This document shows, piece after piece, positions 7,143 to 13,837 of a stretch of 18,781 nt of DNA. The position numbers and the translations under genes are program-made. The notes below the pieces were generated by a model, which saw only the letters and a program-made list of their open reading frames with translations, did not search any database and was not told the DNA's origin. The DNA comes from Alphaproteobacteria bacterium (GTDB lineage Bacteria; Pseudomonadota; Alphaproteobacteria; GCA-2731375). The stretch lies in the NCBI GenBank assembly GCA_028281075.1, contig JANQKO010000194.1, positions 1 to 18,781 of the forward strand. Direction: 5' to 3'. How positions within the stretch are numbered: position 1 is the stretch's first letter; the number at the start of each line of letters is the position of its first letter.

Positions 7143-7622
7143 CTAACCTCGGCCGGTCTCCGGCAGGGGTGGCAGGCGGCGCGGCACCGGCGATGACTGG
7201 ATGATCGAGGTGTTGGTCATCGCATAGGGGATGATCGCGTCGATCAGGGTTTCCAGATCCTCGACCGAACGCACATGCGCCCGGGCGATGAAGCAGTCCT
7301 CGCCGGTGACCCGGTCGCATTCGGTGATTTCCGTCCGCGCGTCCAGCACCTCGGCAACCTTCTTGAGCTGGCCCGGGATCGGCCGGATACGGAGATAGGC
7401 GGCCAGCGGCCGTCCCAGCCCGCGCGGGTCGATCTCGGCCGTGTAGCCCCGGATCACGCCGGCCTCCTCCAGCCGGCGCACGCGCTCGGCGACGCTCGGC
7501 GCCGACAGGCCGACGAGGCGCGCCAACTCGGCCATGCTGACGCGGGCGTCCCGCGTCAGCGCCGCCAGAATGGCGGTATCCGTCGTGTCCAGTGGCCCGT
7601 TTTCGTATCGAAGGCGTTTCAT
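7143..7622 (-). CDS. Lrp/AsnC family transcriptional regulator
   Basis: The 159-residue product is a DNA-binding regulator of the feast/famine family. It opens with LDTTDTAILAALTRDARVSMAEL (from residue 11). The helix-turn-helix lies at about 28-50 (ELARLVGLSAPSVAERVRRLEEAGVI). The C-terminal RAM ligand domain, about 74-144, has the typical VTGEDCFIARAHV and ends IQSSPVP. The ATG at 7622 is preceded by AAAGG eight to ten bases upstream; a longer frame to 7682 would run through the AT-rich operator region. It is divergent from an RhtA-like exporter with an 88-bp spacer. Lrp-type regulators beside exporters usually respond to an amino acid and control the neighbour and themselves. The effector is unknown. 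Confidence 0.92.
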   Translation of the reverse strand: MKRLRYENGPLDTTDTAILAALTRDARVSMAELARLVGLSAPSVAERVRRLEEAGVIRGYTAEIDPRGLGRPLAAYLRIRPIPGQLKKVAEVLDARTEITECDRVTGEDCFIARAHVRSVEDLETLIDAIIPYAMTNTSIIQSSPVPRRLPPLPETGRG

Positions 7623-7710
7623 ATCTAAAACCTTTAAATTGAAAGGTAATCTCAGAATATCTATTCTCTTGCTGATGGTCAAAGGCCATATCGCCTTTCA
7701 ATATCTCGGC
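7623..7710. promoter_or_regulatory. AT-rich divergent operator region with palindromes
   Basis: This spacer between the Lrp/AsnC gene and the exporter is much richer in A and T than its surroundings. It contains ACCTTT-N6-AAAGGT (7630-7647, arms perfect) and AGAATA-TC-TATTCT (7654-7667, arms perfect). AT-rich dyads of this spacing fit Lrp/AsnC-type binding. They lie where they could control both promoters. The partial repeat CCTTTCAATAT at 7694-7704 echoes part of the first dyad read on the other strand. Binding is inferred. Confidence 0.55.
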
Positions 7711-8580
7711 ATGAACGGTTCCGAGCGGATCTTCGCCAAGGCCGCGGCGGCGGTGCCGCCGCATCTCTGGTTCGGTGTCAGCGCGGTGTTCCACTATCTC
7801 GGTCCGGCATTCGCCGTGCTGCTGTTCCCGGCCGTGGGCGTGCTCGGCGTCGCCTGGCTGCGCATCGCCTCGGCCGCCGCCCTGTTCGCGCCCTGGACCC
7901 GGCCCTGGCGCACCCTCGCCGCCGCCGACGGCCGCACGCGCCGGCTGCTGCTGGGGCTCGGGCTTTGCCTGGCGGTGATGAACTGCGCCTTCTATCTGGC
8001 GCTCGACCGGCTGCCGATCAGCCTGGTGGCGGCGATCGAGTTCGTCGGCACAATCGCCGTCGCCCTCCATGGCCTGCGTACCGGGCGCAATGTCGCGGCG
8101 CTGGCGCTCGCCGTCGTCGGCGTGTTCGTCCTGATCGACGTCACCTGGTCGGGCGATCCGCTGGGCCTGTTCTGGGCCTTCCTCAACGGCGCCCTGTTCG
8201 TCGGCTATATCGTGCTGGGTCACCGCATCGCCCAGGGCGGCGCCGGCGGCGGCGTCGAACGCCTGGGCGCGGCCATGGCCATCGCCTTCCTGTTCGTGCT
8301 GCCGGTCGGCCTTGTCGAGGCGCTCACGGCCTTTACCGCGCCGCTGCTGCTGCTGGCCGGTATTGGCGTCGGTGTCTGCTCGTCGGTGATCCCCTATATC
8401 TGCGACCAGCTCGCCATGTCGCGCCTGCCGCGGGCCAGCTTCGCCCTGCTGCTGGCGCTGCTGCCGGCGACCGCGACCGTCATCGGTGTCATCGTCCTGG
8501 CGCAGATCCCCGGCACCACGGACATTCTCGGCATCCTGCTGGTCATGGCCGGCGTCGCCCTGCACAAGCCGGCAAGATAG
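7711..8580 (+). CDS. EamA/RhtA-like amino-acid exporter (DMT superfamily)
   Basis: The 289-residue product is a ten-helix inner-membrane transporter of the drug/metabolite superfamily. It resembles the threonine/homoserine exporter RhtA: the first half has VMNCAFYLALDRLPISLVAAIEFVGTIAVAL, split here as VMNCAFYLALDRLPIS and LVAAIEFVGTIAVAL, and the second half has SSVIPYICDQLAMSRLPRAS then LLPATATVIGVIVL. I chose the ATG at 7711, which leaves a short tail before the first helix; ATGs at 7675 and 7534 are in frame, but the latter overlaps the regulator gene. No strong ribosome site is seen at any of them. It is probably controlled by the divergent Lrp/AsnC protein. The exported amino acid is not known. 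Confidence 0.88.
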   Translation: MNGSERIFAKAAAAVPPHLWFGVSAVFHYLGPAFAVLLFPAVGVLGVAWLRIASAAALFAPWTRPWRTLAAADGRTRRLLLGLGLCLAVMNCAFYLALDRLPISLVAAIEFVGTIAVALHGLRTGRNVAALALAVVGVFVLIDVTWSGDPLGLFWAFLNGALFVGYIVLGHRIAQGGAGGGVERLGAAMAIAFLFVLPVGLVEALTAFTAPLLLLAGIGVGVCSSVIPYICDQLAMSRLPRASFALLLALLPATATVIGVIVLAQIPGTTDILGILLVMAGVALHKPAR

Positions 8581-8724
8581 CCCGTCATCGAGGTCGCGCG
8601 TCCGGATCCGGGGCGCCGACGGGCCGGCGACATGACGGCGGTAAACGGGATAACATCGGCCGGGCAGTCGTCGGTTGCACGCGCCGCCAGGCGGCGCCGT
8701 CGCGTCATTTCGGGGGTCACGGGC

Positions 8725-9597
8725 ATGCTGGGCGGCCGTCTCACCGCTTCCCTCACGCGCTCGCGCACCCTGCTCGGCGTCGGCCTGATGATCGTCGCCA
8801 TGCTGGTCGTGCCGCTGGCCGACGGCCTGGCGAAGTATCTGAGCACGTCCTATTCCCCCGTCTTCCTCAGTTGGGCGCGCTATGCCGCCGGTACCGTGTT
8901 CGTGCTGCCGGTGCTGGCCTTTGCCCGCGGCGGCCTGCGTCTGCGCCCGGCGCAACTGCCGTCCCAGGTCCTGCGCACCGTGTTTCTCGCCGCCGCCATG
9001 ACGCTCTACTTCATGGCCATCGCCCGGGTGCCGCTGGCCGACGCGCTGGGCGCCTATTTCGTCGCGCCCATCGTCGCCACGATCCTTGCCGTGCTGGTGC
9101 TGCGCGAGCGGCTGACCCGGCGCAAGGCGCTTGCCGTCGGGTTGGGCTTCGCCGGCGCGCTGCTCGTGGTCCGGCCGACCGGCGTGATGGACATCGGCAT
9201 GGCCTACGCGCTGGCCGCCGGCCTGCTGATGGCCGGCTATCTCGTGGCGACTCGCATGGCGGCGACGGCGAGCCCGCCGTTCGTCACGCTGCTGATCCAG
9301 TATCTGCTGGGCACGCTGCTGCTGACGCCGCTCGCGGTCGTCGCCTGGCGGACGCCGACGGCCGAGGCGCTGGGGCTGATCCTCGGCATGGGCCTGTGCT
9401 CGGCGGCCAGCCATCTGGCGTCGATTCACGCGTTCCGCTTCGCCCAGGCCTCGACGCTGTCGCCGCTGGTCTATGTCGAGCTGATCTCGGCGACCCTCTT
9501 CGGCTTCCTGGTGTTCGGCGACTTTCCGTCCGTGCTGACCTGGCTTGGCATCGCGGTGATCGTGCTGGGCGGCCTCAGCCTGATCGAGCGACGTTAA
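8725..9597 (+). CDS. EamA family transporter (DMT superfamily)
   Basis: The 290-residue product is a second ten-helix drug/metabolite-type transporter made of two EamA repeats. Features are MIVAMLVVPLADGLAKYL near the N-terminus, SWARYAAGTVFVLPVLA, AMTLYFMAIARVPLADALGA (the typical end of the first repeat), FVAPIVATILAVLVLRERLT, and SPLVYVELISATLFGFLVFGD in the second repeat. It is not close to the RhtA type of the upstream gene, so the pair is unlikely to be a recent duplication. The start could also be 8632; that would add 31 Arg-rich residues, and 8725 has GGGGG eight bases upstream. It lies about 140 bp after the first exporter in the same direction and may share its transcript. The substrate is unknown. 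Confidence 0.87.
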   Translation: MLGGRLTASLTRSRTLLGVGLMIVAMLVVPLADGLAKYLSTSYSPVFLSWARYAAGTVFVLPVLAFARGGLRLRPAQLPSQVLRTVFLAAAMTLYFMAIARVPLADALGAYFVAPIVATILAVLVLRERLTRRKALAVGLGFAGALLVVRPTGVMDIGMAYALAAGLLMAGYLVATRMAATASPPFVTLLIQYLLGTLLLTPLAVVAWRTPTAEALGLILGMGLCSAASHLASIHAFRFAQASTLSPLVYVELISATLFGFLVFGDFPSVLTWLGIAVIVLGGLSLIERR

Positions 9598-9796
9598 CCC
9601 GCCTTTCTCACCGCCATCACGGTCTGCGTCGCGCGCGGGCGTCGGCCCCTTCGGCCAGCCGGCCAACGACGTCGTGAACGCCTTTTGGGCCGGCCGCGTT
9701 ATATGCTGGTGGAAACTGTTTCCCGATCGCCGCTCCCGCCGGCCAGATACCGGCGGCCGGGGCGGCGGCGCCGTGCGCCGAAAGACGTTGTTGCCG
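9598..9796 (+). promoter_or_regulatory. Leader and probable promoter region of the ECF sigma operon
   Basis: This 199-bp gap contains no clear gene. It holds the perfect palindrome GGAAAC-T-GTTTCC at 9711-9723, preceded by TTATAT. GGAA-type strings are common -35 elements of ECF sigma promoters, and sigma operons are often self-controlled, so GGAAAC could be the -35 of an autoregulated promoter. I cannot see a convincing -10 at the right distance, and the palindrome may instead bind another regulator. Confidence 0.3.
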
Positions 9797-10414
9797 ATGC
9801 TGGGGTTCACCGAGGCACGCCGCCGACGCAAGTTCGAAGCGATGACGAAACCGCATCTCGATGCCCTCTACCGGACCGCCCGGCGCATGACCGGCCATGC
9901 CCAGACCGCCGAGGACGTCGTGCAGGAGACCTGTCTCAAGGCCTATCGCGGCTTCCACACGTTCCAGGCCGGGACCAACTACGGCGCCTGGCTGTTCCGC
10001 ATTCTGACCAATACCTGCATCGACTGGCGCCGCCGGCGCGGGATCGGCGAGACCGTCGACCTGCATGCGCTGCCCGATGCCCTGCTCGGCGCCGACGTCG
10101 GCTCGGCGACGCGGGACCGGTACGAGCCCGATCCCGAGGCCAGCCTGCTGGTCGCCGAGTTCCGCCGCGATGTCATGGGCGCGATCGGCCGGCTGTCGCC
10201 CGAGCTGCGGATGGTGGTGCTGCTGGCCGTGTTCGAGGAATACAGCTATGCCGAGATCGCCGAGGCCGTCGGCTGTCCGGTCGGCACCGTGCGCTCGCGG
10301 CTGAACCGCGGCCGTCGGCAGTTGCAGGCCGATCTCGCGGCCTACCGCCGCGGCGCGACGGACCCGATACCGCTGGCCGACGCGCGCGCGGCCAGGGACG
10401 GCGGCGGCCAATGA
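9797..10414 (+). CDS. ECF-type RNA polymerase sigma factor
   Basis: The 205-residue product is a group IV (extracytoplasmic function) sigma factor. Region 2 (about 13-80) shows RKFEAMTKPHLDALYRTARR, TAEDVVQETCLKAYRGF and NYGAWLFRILTNTCIDWRRR, the core-binding and -10 recognition helices. Region 4 (about 130-182) shows LSPELRMVVLLAVFEEYSYAEI, split as LSPELRMVVLLAVFEE and YSYAEIAEAVGCPVGTVRSR, the -35 recognition helix-turn-helix. I chose the ATG at 9797, which keeps the usual FEA-x-x-x-PHLDALY start; 9842 would cut into region 2 and 9674 adds an unlikely tail. The stop overlaps the start of the anti-sigma gene as ATGA, so the two are translationally coupled. The signal and regulon are unknown; the facing copper-related genes are one candidate target. 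Confidence 0.9.
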   Translation: MLGFTEARRRRKFEAMTKPHLDALYRTARRMTGHAQTAEDVVQETCLKAYRGFHTFQAGTNYGAWLFRILTNTCIDWRRRRGIGETVDLHALPDALLGADVGSATRDRYEPDPEASLLVAEFRRDVMGAIGRLSPELRMVVLLAVFEEYSYAEIAEAVGCPVGTVRSRLNRGRRQLQADLAAYRRGATDPIPLADARAARDGGGQ

Positions 10415-11361
10415 GCGGATTGACCTGCGCCGAGGTACGCGCGCGCCTGTTCGACTATCTCGACGGCCTCGGCGAGGCCGGCGACCGCGCCGCCATGGGC
10501 GCGCATCTCGACGCATGTCCGGACTGCGCCGCCGAGCTGCGGGCGTCCGAGGGGATGGAGCGGCGCATGCGACAGGCACTTGCCGGCGACCGCGCGCCGG
10601 ACGGCCTCTGGGATCGGGTGATGGCCGACATCGACGCGGACGCGGCGGCCGGACCGCGCGGCCGGCGGTTCGGCTGGCCGGTTCTGGCGACGGCGGCGGC
10701 GGCGTTCGCCGTGCTGCTGATCGCGGTGGTCGGCCTGGTCCTGCCGCCGGAGCGGCGGACCGTGCCGGCGGCGGCGCTGGTGGTCGAGCCGGTGAACGAC
10801 TTCATCACCTACCGCTTGAGCGGCCGGCCGCTCGACGTCGAAAGCGCCGACCCGGCGAAGCTGGCGCGGTGGTTCACCGGCAAGACCGAGTCCGGCGTGC
10901 CGCGCCGGATTCCGGCGCCGCGCGGCTTCCGGCTGGTCGGCAGCCGGCTCTGTTATTTCCTCAACCGCCGGCTGGCGGCGCTGATGTACCGGACCGATGC
11001 CGGCCTGCTGTCGCTCTACGTCATGTCCGACCACGACATCGTGCTGCCCGAAGCGCGTCCGGACCCGGCGGCCGGCCGGGCCCTGTCGAGCCACCGGGTC
11101 AATGACCATACCAGCCTGATCTGGCGCGACGGCGGCCGGGTCTACGTGCTGGTCTCCGACCTGCCCGAGGCCGAGATGCGCCGCTTCGTGCACGGCCTGC
11201 GGGCGGCCCTGCGGCGGGCGCCGGCGGCCTATGCCCGGGTCATGACCACGATGGTCACCAGCATCGCCGGCGTCAGCGCCAGGGCCGGAATGACCAGCCC
11301 GGCGAAGCCGAAGCAGGCGGCGGCGAAGATCCAGCCCATCACGCCGTTGGCGATGAAATAG
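10411..11361 (+). CDS. Zinc-finger anti-sigma factor (membrane-anchored)
   Basis: The 316-residue product is the likely partner of the ECF sigma factor. Its N-terminus carries the full zinc-binding anti-sigma motif: Cys6, His32, Cys36 and Cys39 (AHLDACPDC). A single membrane segment lies at about 89-111 (WPVLATAAAAFAVLLIAVVG), leaving a periplasmic domain of about 200 residues that contains RRIPAPRGFRLVGSRLCYFL, LMYRTDAGLLSLYV and RDGGRVYVLVSDLPEAE, the pattern of FecR-like/anti-sigma sensor domains. It starts within the sigma stop codon (ATGA overlap). The folded domain seems to end near residue 270. The last 44 residues overlap a minus-strand gene by 133 bp and look like low-information tail, perhaps from loss of an earlier stop. 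Confidence 0.85.
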   Translation: MSGLTCAEVRARLFDYLDGLGEAGDRAAMGAHLDACPDCAAELRASEGMERRMRQALAGDRAPDGLWDRVMADIDADAAAGPRGRRFGWPVLATAAAAFAVLLIAVVGLVLPPERRTVPAAALVVEPVNDFITYRLSGRPLDVESADPAKLARWFTGKTESGVPRRIPAPRGFRLVGSRLCYFLNRRLAALMYRTDAGLLSLYVMSDHDIVLPEARPDPAAGRALSSHRVNDHTSLIWRDGGRVYVLVSDLPEAEMRRFVHGLRAALRRAPAAYARVMTTMVTSIAGVSARAGMTSPAKPKQAAAKIQPITPLAMK

Positions 11362-11483
11362 TACTTCGCGTCCGGCGGGCCGAGCAGGGCGTCGCGGAGG
11401 AACCAGCCCAGCACCGGAATCCGGCAGAGCCAGATGACGGCGGCCGGCGGCTTCTCGCCCGCCTCTGCGACACCTGGCGCCAT
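11229..11483 (-). CDS. Small membrane protein, function unknown
   Basis: The 84-residue product has a short soluble start, a conserved-looking stretch RIPVLGWFLRDALLGPPDAKYY (split: RIPVLGWFLRDALLG, PPDAKYYF) and two likely membrane helices (about 43-61 and 62-82). I do not recognise a named family. The ATG at 11483 lies one base after the stop of the copper chaperone gene, so translation is coupled and the two probably act in the same pathway. Its 3' end overlaps the anti-sigma gene on the other strand by 133 bp. The strongly hydrophobic, well-formed translation makes it more convincing as coding than the anti-sigma tail it overlaps. A longer frame upstream to 11588 would overlap the chaperone gene and is not used. 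Confidence 0.65.
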   Translation of the reverse strand: MAPGVAEAGEKPPAAVIWLCRIPVLGWFLRDALLGPPDAKYYFIANGVMGWIFAAACFGFAGLVIPALALTPAMLVTIVVMTRA

Positions 11484-11484
11484 G

Positions 11485-12009
11485 TCAGTGGGTCTTCCCC
11501 TTGCCGTGCGACATGCCGTGTCCGGAATGGTCCATCTTGCCGGCATCCGAACCGCGCGCGCCGACGGCCTCGACCGCGAACTCGACATCGATCGCGCCGG
11601 CCTTCTCGAAGGTCAGCGTCGCCGTCACCGGATCGCCCTCGACCAGCGGCGCCTTGAGCTGCATGAACATCACGTGATAGCCGCCCGGCTTCAGCTCGAC
11701 GGTCGCGCCGGGCGGGATCTCCAGGCCGGCGGGCAGGCGCCGCATGCGCATCACGCCGTCCTTCATGGCCATCTCGTGGATCTCGACCTTGCCGGCGAAA
11801 TCGGCCGCGCCGGCGACCAGCCGGTCCGGCTCGCTGCCCATGTTCTTGATGGTCAGGTAGCCGCCGCCGACCTTGGCGCCGCCGGGCGTCGCCCGGGTCC
11901 AGGGATGGTCGATCGCCATCGAACCGATCTTGTAGTCGTGCGCCACCGCGCTCGAGACATAGGCCGACAGGCTGAGGGTCAAGGCGGTCAGGATACGGAT
12001 ATAGGTCAT
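11485..12009 (-). CDS. PCuAC family periplasmic copper chaperone
   Basis: The 174-residue product is a periplasmic copper(I) chaperone of the PCuAC (DUF461) family, which delivers copper to cytochrome oxidase or other cuproproteins. A signal peptide is clear (1-23, cleavage after AVA). The mature protein has HPWTRATPGG, GGGYLTIKN and the copper site: His78 and Met80 in VEIHEMAM, Met87/Met89 in GVMRMR, then His112, Met114 and Met116 in GGYHVMFMQLK. The C-terminal tail MDHSGHGMSHGKGKTH is rich in His and Met, as in many family members, and probably gathers metal. GGAG six bases before the ATG at 12009 supports the start. It sits between the DUF2946-like gene upstream and the small membrane protein downstream, all on one strand. 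Confidence 0.93.
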   Translation of the reverse strand: MTYIRILTALTLSLSAYVSSAVAHDYKIGSMAIDHPWTRATPGGAKVGGGYLTIKNMGSEPDRLVAGAADFAGKVEIHEMAMKDGVMRMRRLPAGLEIPPGATVELKPGGYHVMFMQLKAPLVEGDPVTATLTFEKAGAIDVEFAVEAVGARGSDAGKMDHSGHGMSHGKGKTH

Positions 12010-12074
12010 TGCTCGCTCCAATCGTCTGGTGACGGGTCGGGGCCGTCCGCGGCGCGCGCGGCGGCGTCTTCGTG

Positions 12075-12461
12075 TCAGGAGGCGTGAGGAGCGGGCGGCG
12101 CGCGGGCTTCGGCCGTGCTGGCGGTGAAGCGGTCGGCCAGAACGGTGCCCGTGGCCGGCGCCGGCACGATTTGACGGCGGTTCGGCGCCGGCACGGCGGG
12201 CATGGCCACCGGCCCCAGGGCCGGGGTCGTGGTCAGCCGGCAGGTCTCGCAATCGGGGTCGTCGGTTTCGCCCCGGCCGTCGGTCAGCCCCCGCGCCGTG
12301 CAGAGCACGGGCGTGGTGCCGTCGGGCAGCGCGAAGGTGTTCAGATCGGGCGCGGCCTGGGCCGGCCGGGGCTGATGCCCGGCGACCAGCAGCAGGCTCG
12401 CCAGCGCGTAGAGCGCGCTGACCGCCAGCCGTATCTGCTTGTTGCGACACTGTCTCAACAT
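12075..12461 (-). CDS. Secreted Cys-containing protein, DUF2946-like
   Basis: The 128-residue product has a basic start, a hydrophobic helix (about 11-28) and likely processing after AQA (34-36). A short mature domain reads LPDGTTPVLCTARG (Cys54), then DPDCETC (Cys71, Cys74), and is followed by a Pro/Ala-rich tail. A DG-x-x-x-V-x-(I/L)-C segment followed by a CxxC is the pattern of DUF2946 proteins, which are often found beside copper genes. That assignment is from pattern memory and is moderate. It lies 65 bp upstream of the PCuAC gene on the same strand, which fits a role in periplasmic copper handling. No good ribosome site is seen at 12461. Confidence 0.65.
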   Translation of the reverse strand: MLRQCRNKQIRLAVSALYALASLLLVAGHQPRPAQAAPDLNTFALPDGTTPVLCTARGLTDGRGETDDPDCETCRLTTTPALGPVAMPAVPAPNRRQIVPAPATGTVLADRFTASTAEARAPPAPHAS

Positions 12462-12510
12462 GGACGCAGCATGCCACGGCCTGCCGTCCCGGCGAAAGAC
12501 CGGCCGGCGG

Positions 12511-12541
12511 CTGCGGCATCACGCCGCAGCAAGGTGCGGCG
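12511..12541 (-). terminator. Overlapping hairpins after the phosphatase-family gene
   Basis: Immediately 3' of the hydrolase stop codon on the minus strand are two hairpins that share one arm. CTGCGGC (12511-12517) pairs with GCCGCAG (12523-12529) over a 5-base loop. CGCCGCA (12522-12528) pairs with TGCGGCG (12535-12541) over a 6-base loop. There is no U-run, so a classical rho-independent terminator is not shown. The position at the end of a six-gene operon makes a transcript-end or mRNA-protecting role reasonable. Confidence 0.35.
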
Positions 12542-12543
12542 CG

Positions 12544-13800
12544 CTAGCCGAGACCGGCGACCGGCCGGGCCGGGAACGGGTCGAGCGGCAGGCCCAGCAC
12601 GGCGGCGAGGCTCGGCGTGAACTGCTCGGCCGTCGCCGTCGCCACCACGGCCTGCGGCACGCCGGGGCCGGCGAAGATGCAGAACCGGTCGTCGGCCGGA
12701 TCGCCCGGGCGGTGACCGTGCGTCGAGACGTAGTGGGGATCGCCCGTCGGCCGGTCGTGGGGCGTATCCGCCGGGCTGTGCTCGAAGCTGTGCCGATGCG
12801 GTGCCGAGAAGGTGGCGATCAGGTCGCGCTGCTCGTCCGGCACGTGGCTGCTCGCTTCCGGTTGGACGCCGTATTCGGCCAGGCGCACGGCGACCTCGCG
12901 GGCATGGTCGGCGCCGTTGACGCGCACGTGCAGCGTCGCGCCCTCCGATTCCCACATCGTCTCCGGCAACACCTTGTCGGCGTAGATCGCCGTGTCGATG
13001 GGCCCATGGCCATGGTCGCTGGTCACCGCCAAGACATAGTCGTCGGCCCGGCCGTGCCGTTCCAGTTGCTGCACCAGCGCGCCGACCAGCGTGTCGGCCG
13101 TGGCGATCGACCAGTGCGCCGGCCCGCTCTCGTAGCCGAACTGGTGCTGGATCGCGTCGGTCATGCCGATCTCGCTCAGGATCAGGTCCGGCGGCCGGTC
13201 CGAGCAGGCGAGGCTGGCGACGGTCTGCAGCATGACCTGATCGCTCGCCATGCCGGTCATCAGGCCGACGGCTTCGGTCACCGTCTTCTGGTTACTATCC
13301 GGCATCGGGTGGGCGACGTGAACGTCATGCAACCGCCCGTCCGGGTCGTGCGTCAAGTCGGTATAGGCGGCGCTGGCCGCGGCCGGGATCTTGGCGAACC
13401 GGCTGCTGTCCATGAAGCCGCGCAGCCACCAGGGCGGCCGAAACAGATTGGCGTCCTCGGGCGGCAGCATGGCGTGACCGACGCAGGCGACGTCCAGGCC
13501 GGCATCCTTGGCCATGGCCGCGATGGTCGGCGCCCGCAGATCGCGCGGCGTGGCGCAGCGGAAGCCGTCGTCGGCGAAGATGTGGTTGCCGTAGGCGCCG
13601 TGCCGTTCGGCACCGAGGCCGGTGAGCATCGTCGCCCGGCCCGGCATCGAGGTCGCCGGCAGGGTGCTGCCCAGGCGCGTGACGCTGGTGCCGCGCGCGG
13701 CCAGCGCCGTCAGGTGCGGCAGCCGCGCCGCGTGGTCGCGCACGTAATCGGCGCTGACGCCGTCGATCAGGATCATGATCAGCTTGCGGCGGCTCGACAT
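12544..13800 (-). CDS. Alkaline phosphatase-superfamily hydrolase (phosphodiesterase/phosphonoacetate hydrolase-like)
   Basis: The 418-residue product is a two-metal hydrolase of the nucleotide pyrophosphatase/phosphodiesterase branch, to which phosphonoacetate hydrolase belongs. Metal and catalytic positions can be read: Asp13 (LIDGVSADYV), nucleophile region STLPATSMPGRATMLTG (45-61, Thr50 or Ser51), Asp214 and His218 (GMTDAIQHQFG), Asp262 and His263 (TSDHGHGP), and His361 (STHGHRPGDPADDRF). No signal peptide is seen, so it is probably cytosolic. The ATG at 13800 has GGGAAAG six bases upstream; 13821 is an in-frame alternative. It is the last gene of an ABC importer operon, 37 bp after the second ATPase gene, which suggests that it cleaves the imported compound. 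The bond cut (phosphodiester, phosphomonoester or C-P) is not decided by sequence alone. Confidence 0.85.
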   Translation of the reverse strand: MSSRRKLIMILIDGVSADYVRDHAARLPHLTALAARGTSVTRLGSTLPATSMPGRATMLTGLGAERHGAYGNHIFADDGFRCATPRDLRAPTIAAMAKDAGLDVACVGHAMLPPEDANLFRPPWWLRGFMDSSRFAKIPAAASAAYTDLTHDPDGRLHDVHVAHPMPDSNQKTVTEAVGLMTGMASDQVMLQTVASLACSDRPPDLILSEIGMTDAIQHQFGYESGPAHWSIATADTLVGALVQQLERHGRADDYVLAVTSDHGHGPIDTAIYADKVLPETMWESEGATLHVRVNGADHAREVAVRLAEYGVQPEASSHVPDEQRDLIATFSAPHRHSFEHSPADTPHDRPTGDPHYVSTHGHRPGDPADDRFCIFAGPGVPQAVVATATAEQFTPSLAAVLGLPLDPFPARPVAGLG

Positions 13801-13837
13801 GGAACACTTTCCCTTTTTCATCTGCGAATCGTTCGAA

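Noticed and set aside
7711..9597. Recent tandem duplication of the two EamA transporters
   Set aside because: Their sequences are too different: the first is RhtA-like while the second has the general two-EamA pattern with different conserved strings.
6955..9831. 958-residue open frame on the minus strand
   Set aside because: It runs antisense to both transporter genes, continues through the regulator gene in another frame, and is dominated by Arg, Gln, Gly, Asp and His typical of GC-rich antisense shadows.
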